This document shows, piece by piece, positions 1 to 15,676 of a stretch of 64,000 bases of DNA. The first letter of the stretch is position 1; each line of letters starts with the position of its first letter. Source of the DNA: Karstenula rhodostoma CBS 690.94 (Eukaryota > Ascomycota > Dothideomycetes > Pleosporales > Didymosphaeriaceae); NCBI GenBank assembly GCA_010093485.1, contig MU001502.1:20057-84056 (forward strand), read 5' to 3'. The position numbers and the translations under genes are program-made. Below the pieces are notes generated by a model. The model searched no databases. It saw nothing but the letters and a program-made list of their open reading frames with translations, and was not told the DNA's origin.

Positions 1-176
1 ATAATTAGTATTAGTTAATAGGATATTAAATATTAGTTAATAAAATAATTAGTATTAGTTAATAGAATATTAAGTATTAGTTAATAGAATAATTAATATT
101 AGTTAATAGATAGAATAATTAGTATTAGTTAATAGAATACTAGATATTAGTTAATAGAATATTAGATATTACTACT
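1..176. repeat. 22-bp minisatellite
   Basis: The core tattagttaat recurs at positions 9, 31, 53, 75, 97, 123, 145 and, partly, 167. The period is 22 bp with one 26-bp step. The array is cut by the left edge of the window, so the full copy number is unknown. Confidence 0.85.
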
Positions 177-812
177 TTATATATATACTACTTTTTATAG
201 GATATATAATATATATCCTATAATTTAATATACTTAGAATAATATTTTTAGTTTATTTCTACCTATTAGTTTATTTATATCTATAAAATATATAATTTAT
301 TACTATATAGTTTTTACTATTTTAATTACTATACTAAGTATTTTAAAGAAATAGATAATATAATATACTATTTTATATATTATAATAAAGTTTTAAGACT
401 TATAAATTAGTAATTAATAATTCTAAACTTTTATTATTAATTTTATTAACTTTTTATTATTTAACTATATTTATTTTTTTATATTATATATAATATTATA
501 TATAGACTAAATAGAAACTTCTAGTATAATAACTACTACCCCTATAAAAAGTATATATTAAGTAAAATTCTAAAGATAATAATTTTATTTTTAACTAAAT
601 AAGGGTATTCTAAAGTAGTTCCTTAAATATTAAATATATACTAATATATAAAATTATATAATAACTAAATATTTACTATAAATAGAAGATTATTTTATTA
701 ATAAATATAGCTAGAGCTAGTATTATAAGTAACTATTTTATCTAGTATATAGAATTATATATTTATAATATATAAAAAGTAGATACTTATATATAATATA
801 TTTTATTAGTAT

Positions 813-1668
813 TATATTATAAAAAGTTTTTTAGAAATATTATATAAATATATATATTTATATATATTTATACCTATATTATCTAGAGTATATAGATATA
901 TATAGGTATATATAGATATATATAAATATATATAAATATACTAGATTTATATAAAATCTCTATAAAAGAGAATTTCTTTATTCCTTAATAACTTTTATAA
1001 TATTAAAGTTATAATTATAATTCTTTAATAGGTTTATAGAGAAACTCTTATATAATCTTATTAATAGAAAATATTATATTTTTTATTATATAATTATTTA
1101 ATAAAATAAGAAATAGCCTACTTAGGGCTAGTTTAAATATATATTATATAATATTATATAATATTTATATACTATTAATATTATATAATTATATTTTTAA
1201 ATAATATTATTAAAAGGTCTATTAGTTATTAAGTTATTAATTAATATTTAAAATAAACTAGTTTTCTTTATAAAGTTACTAGTTTTTATCTATTCTAGTT
1301 CTTTAAATATATTATAAAATTATATTTTTTATATTTTTAATATAATAAAACCTATTATTTTAGGTTAAGATAGGATTTTTATAGATATTACTAGTATAAC
1401 TAACTTATTATATTATTATATAGTAATAAGGCCTTTAAAGTTTTAAATTTATAATTTTTTTTATTTTTTTACTTACTAAGCTATTTACTAATATATTATT
1501 AATTTATATAAATATATATAGGCTATAGATATATATATATATATATATATAAATATAGGGCTAGTTAGTATATACTAGATACCTAGGATACTTAATTATA
1601 TATAAGCGTGTATAGGACTATACTAACTATCTATATATACTAGTAAGATAAAAACTTTTTATAATATA
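813..1668 (+). mobile_element. Non-autonomous TIR DNA element, copy 1 (856 bp)
   Basis: The unit begins with tatattataaaaagttttt (813-831) and ends with its exact reverse complement (1650-1668), a perfect 19-bp terminal inverted repeat. A second copy in reverse orientation lies at 14830-15676, and similarity between the two stops at these termini. The interior has a TA microsatellite (about 1531-1553) and no coding potential. Size and structure fit a MITE-like or deleted DNA transposon. The superfamily cannot be told because RIP has blurred the target-site duplication. Confidence 0.75.
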
Positions 1669-4600
1669 TAATAAAATTAAAAATACTAATTCTAATTAAA
1701 AGTCTTTATAGAGCTAAAAAAGCTATTTAATTATTAGTAAATATCTATAAGGAGGTAACTAGAAATTTAAAAAAACTATACTAGTTCTAGTATTAACTTA
1801 ATATTTACTAAAAAGATATCCTTTTCTATTAATCTAAAAGGTAGTTATTATATAGCTATTTATATAGTCTATTAGAAAAGTAATAAAAGGTAAAAAAATA
1901 TCTTCTATATCTATATATTAGTTAATACTCTTTTTACCTAGTATCTATCCTATTATAGCTAGTCTTACTTTAGTAAATACCCTATATTAAACTATATAAT
2001 TATAAATAAGAGTATAGAACTATATATAATTATATTTAGAAATACTAAAAATAAATTAGAATAGTAGTACTTATGGCTACTATAGTACTCTAGATAAATA
2101 TAAATAAAATAAAGGTTTATATTATTACTAATACTATATCTATAATAACTAGTTATATTAAATAATAACTAAGACTTTAAATTAGTCTATTACCTAGCTT
2201 AACTATTATATAATAATAATAATATATCTAAAATATATCTATATTTATAGTAGTATAATAGGTAATAATTTAATAGCCTACTTTAATCTACTAGCTCCTA
2301 TTAATAATATATAAGTAGCTAAAGGCTATATAGATTATAAGATTAAAGTACTTAGAGATTATTAAATTTTACTCTTTTTACCTCTATACTATCTATAATA
2401 TTCTAACTATACTTAGTAATAAATAAGTTATAACTAAAGTTAAGGTATAAAGGGTAATAGGAGGGTTAGTATAATAAAGAGTTAAGTATTAATAATTTCT
2501 TCCCTCTAATTAGATATAGCCCTATTATAAAGTATATACTTCGAAATTATATCTAAAAAGTTTAATAATTAGAAAGTTAATATATAGCCTATAATAATAG
2601 TATACTCTAAATAGTTATATTAATTTAGCTTTTAAGTATATAGAGTAAAAACCTTAAGTATAGTATTTTATAAACTTATAGGAATTCTTACTATAAATAA
2701 AATCTCTTTAATAAGGATACTTATATTCTTTACTATAATACCCTAGCCATAGGGTTAATAATAGAAAAGTTAAATATATAAGTTATTATTTTTTTATAAA
2801 TAAAATTATATTAGCTTTAGGCCCTCTATATATTATATTTTATAATTCTAAAAATAGGTACTTATAAGTAAAATAGTCTTACTCTCTATTACTTATCTAA
2901 GTATTATAAAAGTATATAATAAATATTAGTATAAAAGTATCCCCTATTTTTATTTTATTTTAATTTATTAATTTCTTACCCTCTATTCTTTTATCTATAT
3001 TATAATAAATAATTTAGCTATTTATATCTTCTTTTATATCCCTTCTTCTAGTATATATATTTACTAGAAATAATAATAAAAAATTTAATTATATTTATAG
3101 TTCTACTTCTATTTCTCTCTATTAATCTTATAATATAAACTTATTATTCTTAAGAATATTTAATTACTAGAATCTATTTTTATATCTCTACTCTAAATAA
3201 TAATATAAGAAACTATATTATCTAGATACTATTAATACTTTTAGAAGCCTCTACTTATTTTATAACTCTATATTACTATAATATTCTAATTCTATATAGG
3301 AAAGTAGTAACTAATAGAACCTATAATATTATACTAAAGGATTCCTTAATTATACCTTATAGAGTTACTAAGAAGGGTAGAGTAGTAATACTATTTTATA
3401 TAAATAGAATATTAATATAATAACGGAGATATATAGCCCCTATATAGCTAATAATTATAAAAAGGGATAAGTTATAATCTATTTAGTTACCTAAATACCT
3501 TATTTACTTTATTTATTCTTTAAACTATACTATAGAAGGATTATTATAGAGCCTACTTAGATAGAGAAAGGCTATATTAATAATTACCCCTTTTACTATA
3601 GTACTAACACGATATTTATACTATATTCTAGTATAGGCTATACTAAAGGAAGGGGGTATTAACTACTCTATTTTTAATAGTATAGTAATTAGCTCTAATA
3701 GATTCTAACTTAAGGTAAATATAGAAGGAGTTTATATAATAGAGTATAATAATTTTAAACCTGGCTATAGAGGTTAGTAGATATAAAAGATTTGGCTTAA
3801 AGAAGTCTAAGGATCCCGATCCTATAATTACCTAAAAAGGGGTAATAAGCTTAGCTTAGAGATAAAGAGGAAAAGAAGGGTAGAGTCTATATATAAAAAA
3901 AATATAGCTTTCTACTAAAAAAATTTTACTAATAGTTTTAACTTTTTTAGTTTAGTTCCTTTATACTTTTTATTATCTTTTTAAATATATTTATATTACT
4001 AACTTTATAGATAGTTATTTTACTATTCCTCTATACTACTACTACCTTTTTTATAATCTCCTATAGAATCTACTCTATAATACCCTTTTATATAATCTAC
4101 TCTAGTTACTATTACTAAAGTAACTAAATATATAGAAAAATACTTAGAGGGGAAGGTTAAAGGTATAACTATAGCTAAGAAAGGGGTATATTAGACTTAA
4201 TACTAATACTAATAAATTTAGAAACTATTTAATATTTAATAGAAAAGAATATAGTTCTCTATATATTAAAGTAAAATAGAAACTATTAGTAATAGCTATA
4301 GAGAACCTATATAAAGGATTATATATATAAGGGAAAGGTATTTAATAACTTATAAATATAGAATTTAGCTATATTTTTATTTATATATTTATTCCATTAT
4401 TATCTATATAGTATATAGGCCTAGAGGTAAGGCTAGTAATATATAATATAAAATTAAAGAGTTAATATTAAACTTTTACTTAATTAACTATATTAGTAAA
4501 GGTCTATAAAACTAATATAAACCCCTAAATAAAATAGTATATAGTTCTAGCCCTTCTATACTATTTTTTTATTAATTATAAAAATATTATAAATGGCTAA

Positions 4601-7600
4601 AGTAAATTTTATACTTTAATATAAAGTAGGGCGTCTTAAATAGAACTAAAGTTCTAATAACTATTCTAATACTAAGATATTATTAAAATTAATAAAAAGA
4701 ATATATCTACTAAGGCCTATAAAACTTCCCTATAGAATTTATTTTATTTTAGGAAAAATCTTTTAGAATCTTATATCTTCTAGAATCTAAAATCTTCTAG
4801 AATACTAGATCTTCCTATTAAAGTAAGTAATAATTATATTTATTATTTTATAGAGAACTAAAGAGATCTAATATATATATCCTTAGTTATAAATATAGTA
4901 TAATACTATATTATTTTAATACTTTCTAAGGGAATCCTTCTTTTAAAATCTATTTTTTCTAGAATATAGGTCCCTCTAAAAGAGAATAGGTCTTAGAATC
5001 TATATAGGCTAAAACCGGATTTAAGAGAATAATATAGATTTCTATAAATTAGTTTATATTTAGACCTTTAATATTTTTAGAATATATAATATCTATTTCT
5101 AATATATTAAATATATTTAAATTAATCTACTATTTATCCCTCCCTTTTAACTATAAATATAATATAAGATAATTAGTATTCCTTATCCTCTATACTATTA
5201 ATCTCTTTCCTAATAAAATTACTAAGTAAGAAAAAGGACTAGTTTTAATTTAAGAGGTTATATAGTAGCTAAAATTTAAATAGAAATAATAAATTAAGAC
5301 GAGTATAGTATAATAACTAATATATTATAATACTATATAGAAAATAAAATTTACTAGTTAAAGTATATAATTAACTAATATCTACCTATAGGCTATCTAG
5401 TTTAAGGCCTTATATTTTAGTAATTTTAAAATTACTAAAGTAAAAGACCTTTTTTATAGATTTAGATTAAATAGCTACTTTAGAATATCTTTAAACTTTT
5501 TATTAATATCTAATTTACTTAGTATCTACTCTAATAGTAGTATCTTTCTAAGAATTAACTTATATTTTTCTATACCTTTAACTAACTTTTAGAGAAATAT
5601 ATCTATTTAGAATTACTCTTTAATAGAATATAAGTTCTAGTCTAAATAGAGTAGTATTAATTTACTAATTATTACTTCTTTAAAAATATAATAATCCTTA
5701 AGTATATTATCTAGAATATATTCCCTAAAATATTCTAATAATATTATATTAACTATCTATATATTAGAATAGTAGTAATAGTCTATACCTTTAAAAACTT
5801 TAGAAGTATATATTACTAAATTCTCTATAGACTTACTAGTAAAGTTATTAGTAGTAGTTAGATTATTATTAATATTATATCTATAATTTTAAGTAGTTTT
5901 TACTTATAAGACCCGAGATTTAATAGCTTAATATTAAATATACTAGACTATAGTAAATTAAATAGGAAATTATCCGGTTTAATATCTAGAGCTATTTAGT
6001 AGTAATTATTAAATTACCTAGGGTATCTTATCCTTACCTAAATATACTTTTCCGGTAGCCTCGAATAGGACGAGACTTTATAAAATTTAAATTAAAATTA
6101 AATTTAGTACTATAGAATTCTTTCTATATTATTTTAAGTTAATATAGCTTAGATTTATATCTATTTAATCGAGTGCTAGATATAGTAGAGGGTTACTTAT
6201 ACTATAATTATAGTTAGTAATAATATTAAGTATATACTAAATATATTAAAATTTCTTTATAGACGGCTTTAAATATATTTTAATCTTAGTATTAAGCCTT
6301 TTTTATAATACTAAGGGTACCGTTTTAATAATAATACTAATAGGAGACTTAGTCTTATAGCTTAATTATAGCTTAGAGTAAAATAATATATTATTATAAG
6401 GGAAGTCTAGTCGTGCTATTTAATATATTAGCTTAGAAGAGAGTAGTAGTACTCTACCTACTAGAAAGTTTCTTAGTTATTTCGTAATTATATTACTGCC
6501 CTTTTAGAATCTTCCTAATATTAAGTCTAGATAAAGCTATAGTTCTAGTGGCTAGAATATATAATATAGGTTATAGAGAAAATAAAAGGTAAATTATAAA
6601 TAATAAAAATAAAGGAGTTATAAATAAAAAATAAAAATAATAAAGTAATATCTAACTATAAAATAAATAAATATCTAGTATAGACTACTAAGGCTATTAT
6701 ATAATCGATTATTAGTATTACTAATATATATAATCTTCTTAATCTCTCTATAATTTTCTCTATATTTTTACTTCTTACTCTAATTTTCCCTCCTTTTCTA
6801 ATTACCCCTCCCTTCCTAATAGGACTTACTTTAATTTCTAATACTCTAAAGAATTTTTAGACCCTATTCTATTATTTTTATTATTATACTAAGGATTACC
6901 TACTATAAAAGTCTAGAGTTTAATACTATAATATAAAAGTATATAGTAATAGTAAAAAGTATAAAATAGAGACTAATTATTCTATTCTAAAATAAAATAT
7001 ATTTAACTAGTACTATTAAAAAGCTACTATAGAAGAAGGTAACTATATATAGGTATTACCTCTAAAAGGTTAAATATATTAGAGATAGAGGGCTTATCTT
7101 ATTTTTAGCCCTTATACTAGGTAAGTTAGCTTTATTTAATATAAGAAATAAAGATAAGAACTAACTCCTAGATAAAATAAAAAACTAGGGCTATAAATCT
7201 AAGATTTTTACTAATCTTATAAAGTAGTATTTTAACTAGAATAGTAATATCTAGTTTAAGAATTAGTAGAATAATTATACTATACTATTATAGAAGGGTA
7301 AGGCTATATTACTATAGCCAATCTAGCCACTAGTATTAAATAAGGTACCCTCTATTATAGTACTAATTCTAGGTCTAGGGAAAGAAATACTATTATAATT
7401 TAAATAGGAGCTAGTATATTATATAGTATTTATATTAATAAAAGTATATAAGCTTAATTATTTATATATTTTTTAGATAGCTATAGAAATCCTTACTAAT
7501 ATAAAAACCTACACGAATAATATATATTTAATAGAGAATCTTAACTAGTCTCTATTTATAAAAATTTCTATTTTATATTTACTTAATTTATTTTTATAGA

Positions 7601-10600
7601 GTATTTCTAAATAGATTATATAACTTTTATTATTTTAGTCTAAACTAGATACCTTATTTAGATAGTATTAAGGGTATAGTAATACTAAAATATATTCTAT
7701 TCTAAAATAACTAATTTAGTAAATACTATTTATAATTTTTTATTAGTTAAAGGTCTACTAATATATACTACGCCACTCTATAGACTAATATTAATAATTA
7801 TAATAACTATTTTTAGTAATCTAGTATTATTAGATATATTATCTATTTTACTAGTTATATTATATTAATTATAGTCCTACTATAATAGGTTAATAAATAA
7901 GGTAGAGTAGTCTAAATAAAATATATCTATATATATTTTATAGAGTTTAATAAACTTACTATTAGTTAAGAATCTAGAAGCTAAAAGTTAATATAGGCCT
8001 AATATAAATAAAAGTAAATAGATATTAGAAGAATAGAAATAATATTAAAATAAAAGTTATTTTCTAAAATTAATACTAAAATAGGGTAATAGAGGCTAAG
8101 TAATATTTTAGCCTTATTATATAATTTATTACGTGATATAAAATACCTTATAGTATAGAATTAAAAAAAAGGATTAATTAATTATTTTATCTAATTAGGG
8201 GAGAGCCTATTATATAATTAGAATTAAAGTAATAAAACTTTAACTTTTAGTAAATAACTAACCCTAGAGACTATAATAGCCTTATACTAAAGGTAAGTAT
8301 TAGGGTATATACTTTTAGCCTTATACTATTTCTAGCTATCTACTTTATTTTATATAGAGGATATTTTAGATTCTATTAGAATAGGCTTTATTTTATATAT
8401 TAGACTAAATAGCGGTTCTATATTAAAAAATATAAACTCCTTTTAATAATTAAGTATTATAGTCTAATTAAAATATAGGAGTAAATTACACGAGATATTT
8501 ATAGTTAAATTACTACTCTAAAAGTAGTAGTTTATCCTTAAATAAATTTTCTTAAATATAAATAGTTATAGTATTAAACCGACTTATAGTAAACTATAAG
8601 TAAAAGGTAGTATAGAAATAATAGAAATAGTAAATAGTAAATATCTAAATTATAAATCTAACTATTATACTATACTATTCTAATTAATATTTTTTATATT
8701 AAAACTTATTTATCTAGTATATAGATATTCGAAGTATATAGAATATATATTTTTAATAGAATATCTACTTTACTATCTATTAAGGAGAATTAGTATACTA
8801 ATAAATAGTTATAGGTTAATATATACTTATAGTCTACTTATTCCTATTATTAGTTAGGTAACTATTTTTAATAATACTACCCTTATTATCTAAAATATTA
8901 ATATTCTAGTAGTCTTCCTTATAGTTATTTTTATAATAAGTAGGATTTCTATTATATATTACTAAATAGTATTTTTTAAATAGAGAATAAGTATAAATAT
9001 AATCTCTAGTTTATAAATTTTCTTTATAATATTATTACTAAAGAGCTTAGTAGTAATACTAGTTTTAATTAACTCTTTAAATCTCGATATAAGTTTATTT
9101 TTTATATTATTAGTAATAGCCTATATAGTACCCTTAGGGCGGATATATCTAGAGCTATTATCTTTAATAAAAATATTAATACTCTTACTAAGCTATAAGT
9201 TAAAAACTCGAGTAATAAATCTACTAGTAGATATTTTTATAAATAATAATAAGGAGTTTAAAGTAGATAGAAGAAGTTATTAGCTTAAAAAACTAAAGCT
9301 TAAGATAATTAAATAAATATATAGTAGTAAATATAAAATTATCTAGAATTATATTAATTTTTATATTTAATATTTTTTCTCCTTTAAATAATATTTATTT
9401 TTATAACTTACTAACGATATCGGGATAATATAAGGAAGAGTTAAGGAAGAATTAAAAAAGAGTTAAGAAAGAGTTAAGAAAGAGATAAAAATAATAGGGA
9501 TAAAATAGAAATAAGATAGAAATAAAATAGAGACGAGATAAAAACGACTTTCTATTAGAATCTAATTAATACGGGATAAATATTATATATAGGATTTCTG
9601 GCTATTAAACGGTACTAATCTCTATTACCCTATTTTAAATAGGGAATTTAGGAGAGTAGGATATTAATATTCTTATAGTAGTACTCTACTTAGAATTTTA
9701 TACTTATTTTATCTATTACTTCGCTCCCTATAATACTAGTTATACTTAACCCTAATACTATATCTACCTTAATAGGGTTCTATACTATAGCTACTTAAGA
9801 AATAAATATTACTACTAAGGAAATAGACTAGAATAGCCTAGCTATATTTAATACTCTAGAGGAAAAGGCCTTTTATATTATAATAAAAGACGAAAAGTAA
9901 TCTATACTTAATAAATAGTATATAAATAAGGTCTAGTAATAACTAAAAAAGAGAAATATAACTAATAATATTCTAGAACTATCTATAAGGTTCTTAATAT
10001 ACTCGGGCTAGAGAATAAGGAAAAATCTAACCCTATTAATCTTTATAGACCCGAACTAAACCGGATTAAAGAGCTTTAGAAGTATTCTACCTATTTTAAA
10101 GGCTAAATTATATAAGTAATAATAGTTAGAAGTAATAGTTAGAAAATAGGATACTAGATATAAGGGAAAGGGGATCTAGATTATATTTAATATTATAGTT
10201 ACTTATTATACTATAGAATAAAATAATTAGAATAGTTTAATTATATTTAAATTTAAAGTTTAGTATTTTATATATATATACCCTTCTAGTATCTATAATA
10301 TTCTAATATTTATACCTTCTAGAAATATAAAATTTCGATTATTTTACTAAGCTAAATAGTTAGAAAGGTTATATCTATAGATAGTAACTATTATTATACC
10401 CTTTTAATTAGGATAGAAAATATTATTTATAAAGATCTAGAATGGCTTTTTAAATTTTTCTTTATTACCTTTATAAAGACTGGGCTATTATTAGAATATA
10501 AAGTTATTTTAGAAACTTAATAATATAATAAGGGTTTTTAATTAGTTAGTAGAGTTATAAGTAAGAAATAGAAAATAGATATAAAACTCCTAAGTCTCTT

Positions 10601-11372
10601 AAAAAGTAAATATTATATTTTAATTACTAGAAAAGAAAAATAACTTATAAATAAGAAGATTATTAATATTACTACTATATTATATTAGATAGTAGTAGAA
10701 ACTTAAACCTTTTCTACTCTACTCTAAGATTATCTAAGTATAAGTAAAGATTAATTTTCTATATAATATTATTATCTACTAAAGATATAAAAGTCTATAT
10801 TCTAGATAGTATTAATTTAAATAAGATATCTAAGATATCTATTACTAGTAATATAGTATATAACTAGTTATTATTAATAATAATAACTATAGCCTTAAAT
10901 TTAATTCCTATATTCTTTTTATTATCTCTTTTCTACTTTCTAATATTAATAGAGTTTCGATTTATATCCTCTAAAAGGGGATTAATTAGTAAATTTAATA
11001 GGAGGTTTAGTTTTTTACTAGTAGAATAAGCCTTTACTAAATAGGTATACTATATAGTAAGACTATTAATAGATACTTAAATATCTCTCTAAAAATATTT
11101 AGGGTACTAAAAAGGCTTCTAAATAATTCTTCCTTATAATTATAGCTTAACTAGATATACCTCTTTAAATTTAGAAAGAAATACTTATAGAGTAAATATA
11201 GTAATAGTTTCTTAACTAGAGGAAAATAGAAGTATAGATTAAATATATAAATCTTACTATAAGTATTCTTAATATATCTATACTATACTAATACGCCTAT
11301 ATTAATAGAGGTATTATATTTTAGATATATTAATAGTTTATTAAATATCCTATTTTTAATATATATCCTATT

Positions 11373-11480
11373 ATATTATAGAGATTTACTATAAGGTAGG
11401 GTAACTTAATAAAATAGGGGAGATAAAAAGACACGTTATATTTTACTAATATATAAATAAAAAGGGACTAAAAAAGTATA
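11373..11480 (+). repeat. Dispersed ~105-bp repeat, copy A
   Basis: It contains tagagatttactataaggt followed by taacttaataaaatag and tactaatatataaataaa. The same order of blocks recurs at 17604-17695 and 24940-25047, all on the + strand. Copies A and C also share gactaaaaaagta at the 3' end. It could be a fragment of an LTR or a short mobile element. Confidence 0.75.
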
Positions 11481-13470
11481 TTCTATTATAGTATTATATA
11501 AGCTTACCCTACCCGCGAAAGTTTAAAATATAACTATAAAAGGAGTAGTAACTAAGGAGGTACCTAGACTATTTTTTAGAATTCTATTCTACTTTTATAT
11601 TATTTAGAGAGAGGAATAAGTTAAGTATATCTTTACTTTTTATATTATTTACTTCTCCCTCTTCTATAGATTCTAATCGTGGCTAATAAGCTAGATAGTT
11701 AATAAGGAGACCTATATAATACTTCGAATATTATTTATTAAAAGAACTATTATTAAAGTCCTTAGTATTATCTTATAGGAACTAGGTAAAAGTGGCTATT
11801 CTAATATTACTCTATATTTCTAATAAGGTATTATTAATTTTTAGAATAGAATTTAATATTAGTAATCCCTAGGCCCTTATCCTATTAACCTAATTAAAAT
11901 ATTTAACTCTATTTTACTAGACCTAATAGTGCGATAGAGTCTCGATAAAATTTTTAATCTAGAATTTAATTAATTTTATAGCCTTTATATCTCCGTCTTC
12001 CTTTATTTCCTTTAGAGATATATATAGCTAGGTTATATTTCTATATTTCTCGAAACCTTATAGTTCTTCTATACTTAGGTTAATAGGAGTATTCGGGTCT
12101 ACTTAAAGAGATATATTATAAAGACTCTAGAAGAGATTATTATTCTATCTAGCTATTTAGCTAAAGGCTAACTTTATAAGGTTCTTATATACTCGATAGG
12201 TCTAATAACTATTTTAGAATACCTAGATAATATAGAATAGGATATAGTTATATAGAGTATTACTAAATATATCTATAAGAATAAATATTAGTTTCTTAAA
12301 CTTATATTAGAATTATTAGTTTTATTATTAAATCTCTATCTAGCTCTAATATAAATAATATAAAAACTATTAAAAGTAACTAGAAATATTATAGTATAAA
12401 ATAAAAGACGGGTACTAGATTAATAGAAAATATCTTTTATATATATTTATATTATATTAAGGAGTTTAATAACGTTCTTTTTAGTTACTTTAATTTTCTT
12501 AATAGTTAGAGTAGTGGTAAGGTTAAGCTCTTTTATAAAACTATAAAAGATCTACTAGTTAAAATATTAGTTCTAGCTTAGAAATCTATTAAAGTGGAGA
12601 AAGAATAGAAATTTTAAAAATATTAAAAATAAATCCCTATCTATATAGGTTTATATAGTTAATAAACTTAAGTAGCTAGAAATAAATATTTTCTAGATCT
12701 TTAAGTCTCTTATTTAAGAGAATAGTAGAGTTAGTAGAGGTAATAAAATCTCTCTAGTATTATATAATAGAAAAAGTTAAATTAATAGTCTATCTTTATT
12801 TATACTCTTCTAGTCTAAGAATAATAAATTAGTATATTAATTCCTTAATATAGCTATAAAGAAATATTTAATAATAATTTTTAGTATTTTCTTTTCTATA
12901 ATATAGATCTAGCTAAATACTATTTAAATCTACTTATAAAATATCTTAGAGGTATCTAGATAAATAGAATAGTAAGTATTAGTAACTAAAAAACTAGGGG
13001 AAAGAAAGGTACTTATAATTTAAACCTATCTATAATATAATACTAGTGCCTATATATTAATAGTATAATTATTAGCCAATTATTAAGTAGCTAAAATTTA
13101 TATAATTATAAGGTATTCTATACTCTTTCTTTTATTAAGTTTAAATTCTTAGATACCTTTAAATTGTCCTTTTTAATAGGTTATTAACTATAAGCTATAA
13201 GAGATATTAAACTTACTAGTATAGTTATATATAAAAGAATAGATAATATAATAAAGAATAAAAATAAATAAAAATAATAAATAGAATTTATTAGAATCTA
13301 TAATAATATAGTATATAGGTTAGGAACTATTTATACTATATATATATATAAAAGGGTAGTATAATATAACTATATATATTATCTATATAGCTATAATTCT
13401 AGAAAACTATATAAGGATAGAATATATAAATAAAAATTATAAAGTAAAAAAGTAGTAATAGAATAAAAAT

Positions 13471-13556
13471 AACTTACTATTAGAAAATAAGCCCTAATAT
13501 AAAATAACCTTAATACTAACTACTTTATAATTATATCTATAATATAGAATTTTCTA
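13471..13556 (+). repeat. Short inverted repeat, left arm
   Basis: This 86-bp segment, containing gaaaataagccctaatataa, is nearly the reverse complement of 17461-17546. Most differences are transitions. The pair may be two fragments of one dispersed element in opposite orientation. Confidence 0.7.
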
Positions 13557-14829
13557 TTAGATTTCTAGATTTTATACTTTATTTAAGATTTTAGAGGTAA
13601 TAGTAATATACTATACTATAATTTAATATACCTTAATAGAATTAAATAGACTATTTTTAAACTTTTCTATATTATTAGTACTATTATCTATATTTTTATA
13701 AATAGCTAGTAATCTCGCTTAACCTATAGTTAAAAGGTTTAATAAAATTATAACTAGATTCTTATAGACTTTTCGCGCTTATATAGTAAATAGTGATTAG
13801 TTATTATTATTTTATAAAAGGTAAGCTAGATTCTTAGCTATTTCTTTTACTATAAATAAATACTTAAAGGATAATAATATATATTTTAGAAAAAAGGGTT
13901 TTAATTATTTTTTTATATTAATTATTTATAATATTTATAGTATAGTTACTTACTAATTAATAATAGTTTTAATATACTTTTTAACTAACTATTATAGATA
14001 CTATTATAATTACTATTAATTACTCCTTTACCCCTATAAATAGAGGACTAGCTATTATTATCTAATTAGTAGAGTTTTATACCCTAATTTCGCCGTTTTA
14101 ATAATAAAATATATTCGAGTAATACTATAAATATATTAGTATATATAAAGTGGTATATAAAGGAATAAAAATTTAATTACTAGTAATTATAAACTTATAT
14201 TATTTCTAGTATAAATAATAATATAATAATTTATTTTTATATTAACTATACTAGTCCTTTTCTATATATTAAGAACTAATTATACTTATATAATAACTAA
14301 ATAGTTTTAGTTAACTTAGAGTAAGTTATTATTACTTATAAAATTATAAATATATTAAAGCTAGATTAGTATTAAGAATTATAGTAATAATACTAGATTA
14401 TTACTTTCTATATAACTAGATATAGTAGCCTATATTTAAGAACTATTATTTAGTAAAATTATACTCTAATTTAAATAGTTTTCTATAAACTACTATAGAG
14501 TATAGATTTAGTTTCTAGTATTTATATATTACTTTCTTAGATAATTTTATTATAATAGTAGTATATCTTAATAGTAGTCTCTTTATTAAATAATATTTCT
14601 ACCCTTAATATAAAATATAAATATTTATTTATATATATAAACTTAAAAATAGTTACTATAATTAGTAGTACTATATTTATAATAAGGTAATTATAAAATT
14701 AAACTAGAATAAATTAGCTATATAAGTAAGCTCTTATAGTTAATTTTAATTATATTAATTAAGTAGTTAATTAATATAAGTAGTTAAGTATATAGCTAAC
14801 TAATTATTTTATATAAATTATAAACTATA

Positions 14830-15676
14830 TATATTATAAAAAGTTTTTACCTTACTAGTATATATAGGTGGCTAGTATAGTTTTATATATACTTATATAT
14901 AATTAAGTATTCTAGATATCTAGTATATACTAGCTAGCCCTATATTTTTATATATATATATATATATATATCTATAGCCTATATATATTTATATAAATTA
15001 ATAATATATTAATAAGTAGCTTAGTAAATAAAAAAAAAAAAAATTTATAAATTTAAAACTTTAAAGGCCTTACTACTATATAATAATATAATAGGTTATA
15101 TATACTAGTAATCTATATAGGAATTCTATCTTAATCTAAAATATAAGGTTTTATTATATTAAAAATATAAAAAATATAGTTTTATAATATATTTAAAGAA
15201 CTAGAATAGGCGAAAACTAGTAGCTTAATAAAGAAAACTAGTTTATTTAAAATAATAATTAATAACTCTATAACTAATAGCCTTTTTAATAATATTATTT
15301 AAAAATATAATTATATAATACTAATAGTCTATTAATATAATATAATATTATATAATATATATTTAAATTAGTAATAAATAAAGTTTTCTTTATATTATTA
15401 AGTAATTATATAATATAAAATAGACTTTTTTAAATAAATAAAATTATATAAGGGATTCTCTATAAATCTATTAAAAAATTATAATTATAGCTTTAATATT
15501 ATAAAAATTATTAAAGAATAAAGAAATTATCTTTTATAGAGATTTTATATAAATCTAGTATACCTATATATATCTATATATATCTATATATACCTATATA
15601 CTCTAGATAGTATAGATATAAATATATATAAGTATATATATCTATATAACTCTTTTAAAAAACTTTTTATAATATA
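14830..15676 (-). mobile_element. Non-autonomous TIR DNA element, copy 2 (847 bp), inverted
   Basis: This is the reverse-complement copy of 813-1668. The same perfect 19-bp inverted termini are at 14830-14848 and 15658-15676. Internal landmarks match in mirrored order: the TA microsatellite near 14949-14972, and the tactctag segment at 15599-15606 mirroring 883-890. The copies differ by small indels totalling about 10 bp and by scattered changes. Confidence 0.75.

Noticed and set aside
813..15676. Large transposon or inverted-repeat mating-type-like switch bounded by the two ~850-bp copies
   Set aside because: Each copy has its own terminal inverted repeats, so two separate insertions in opposite orientation explain the pattern better.
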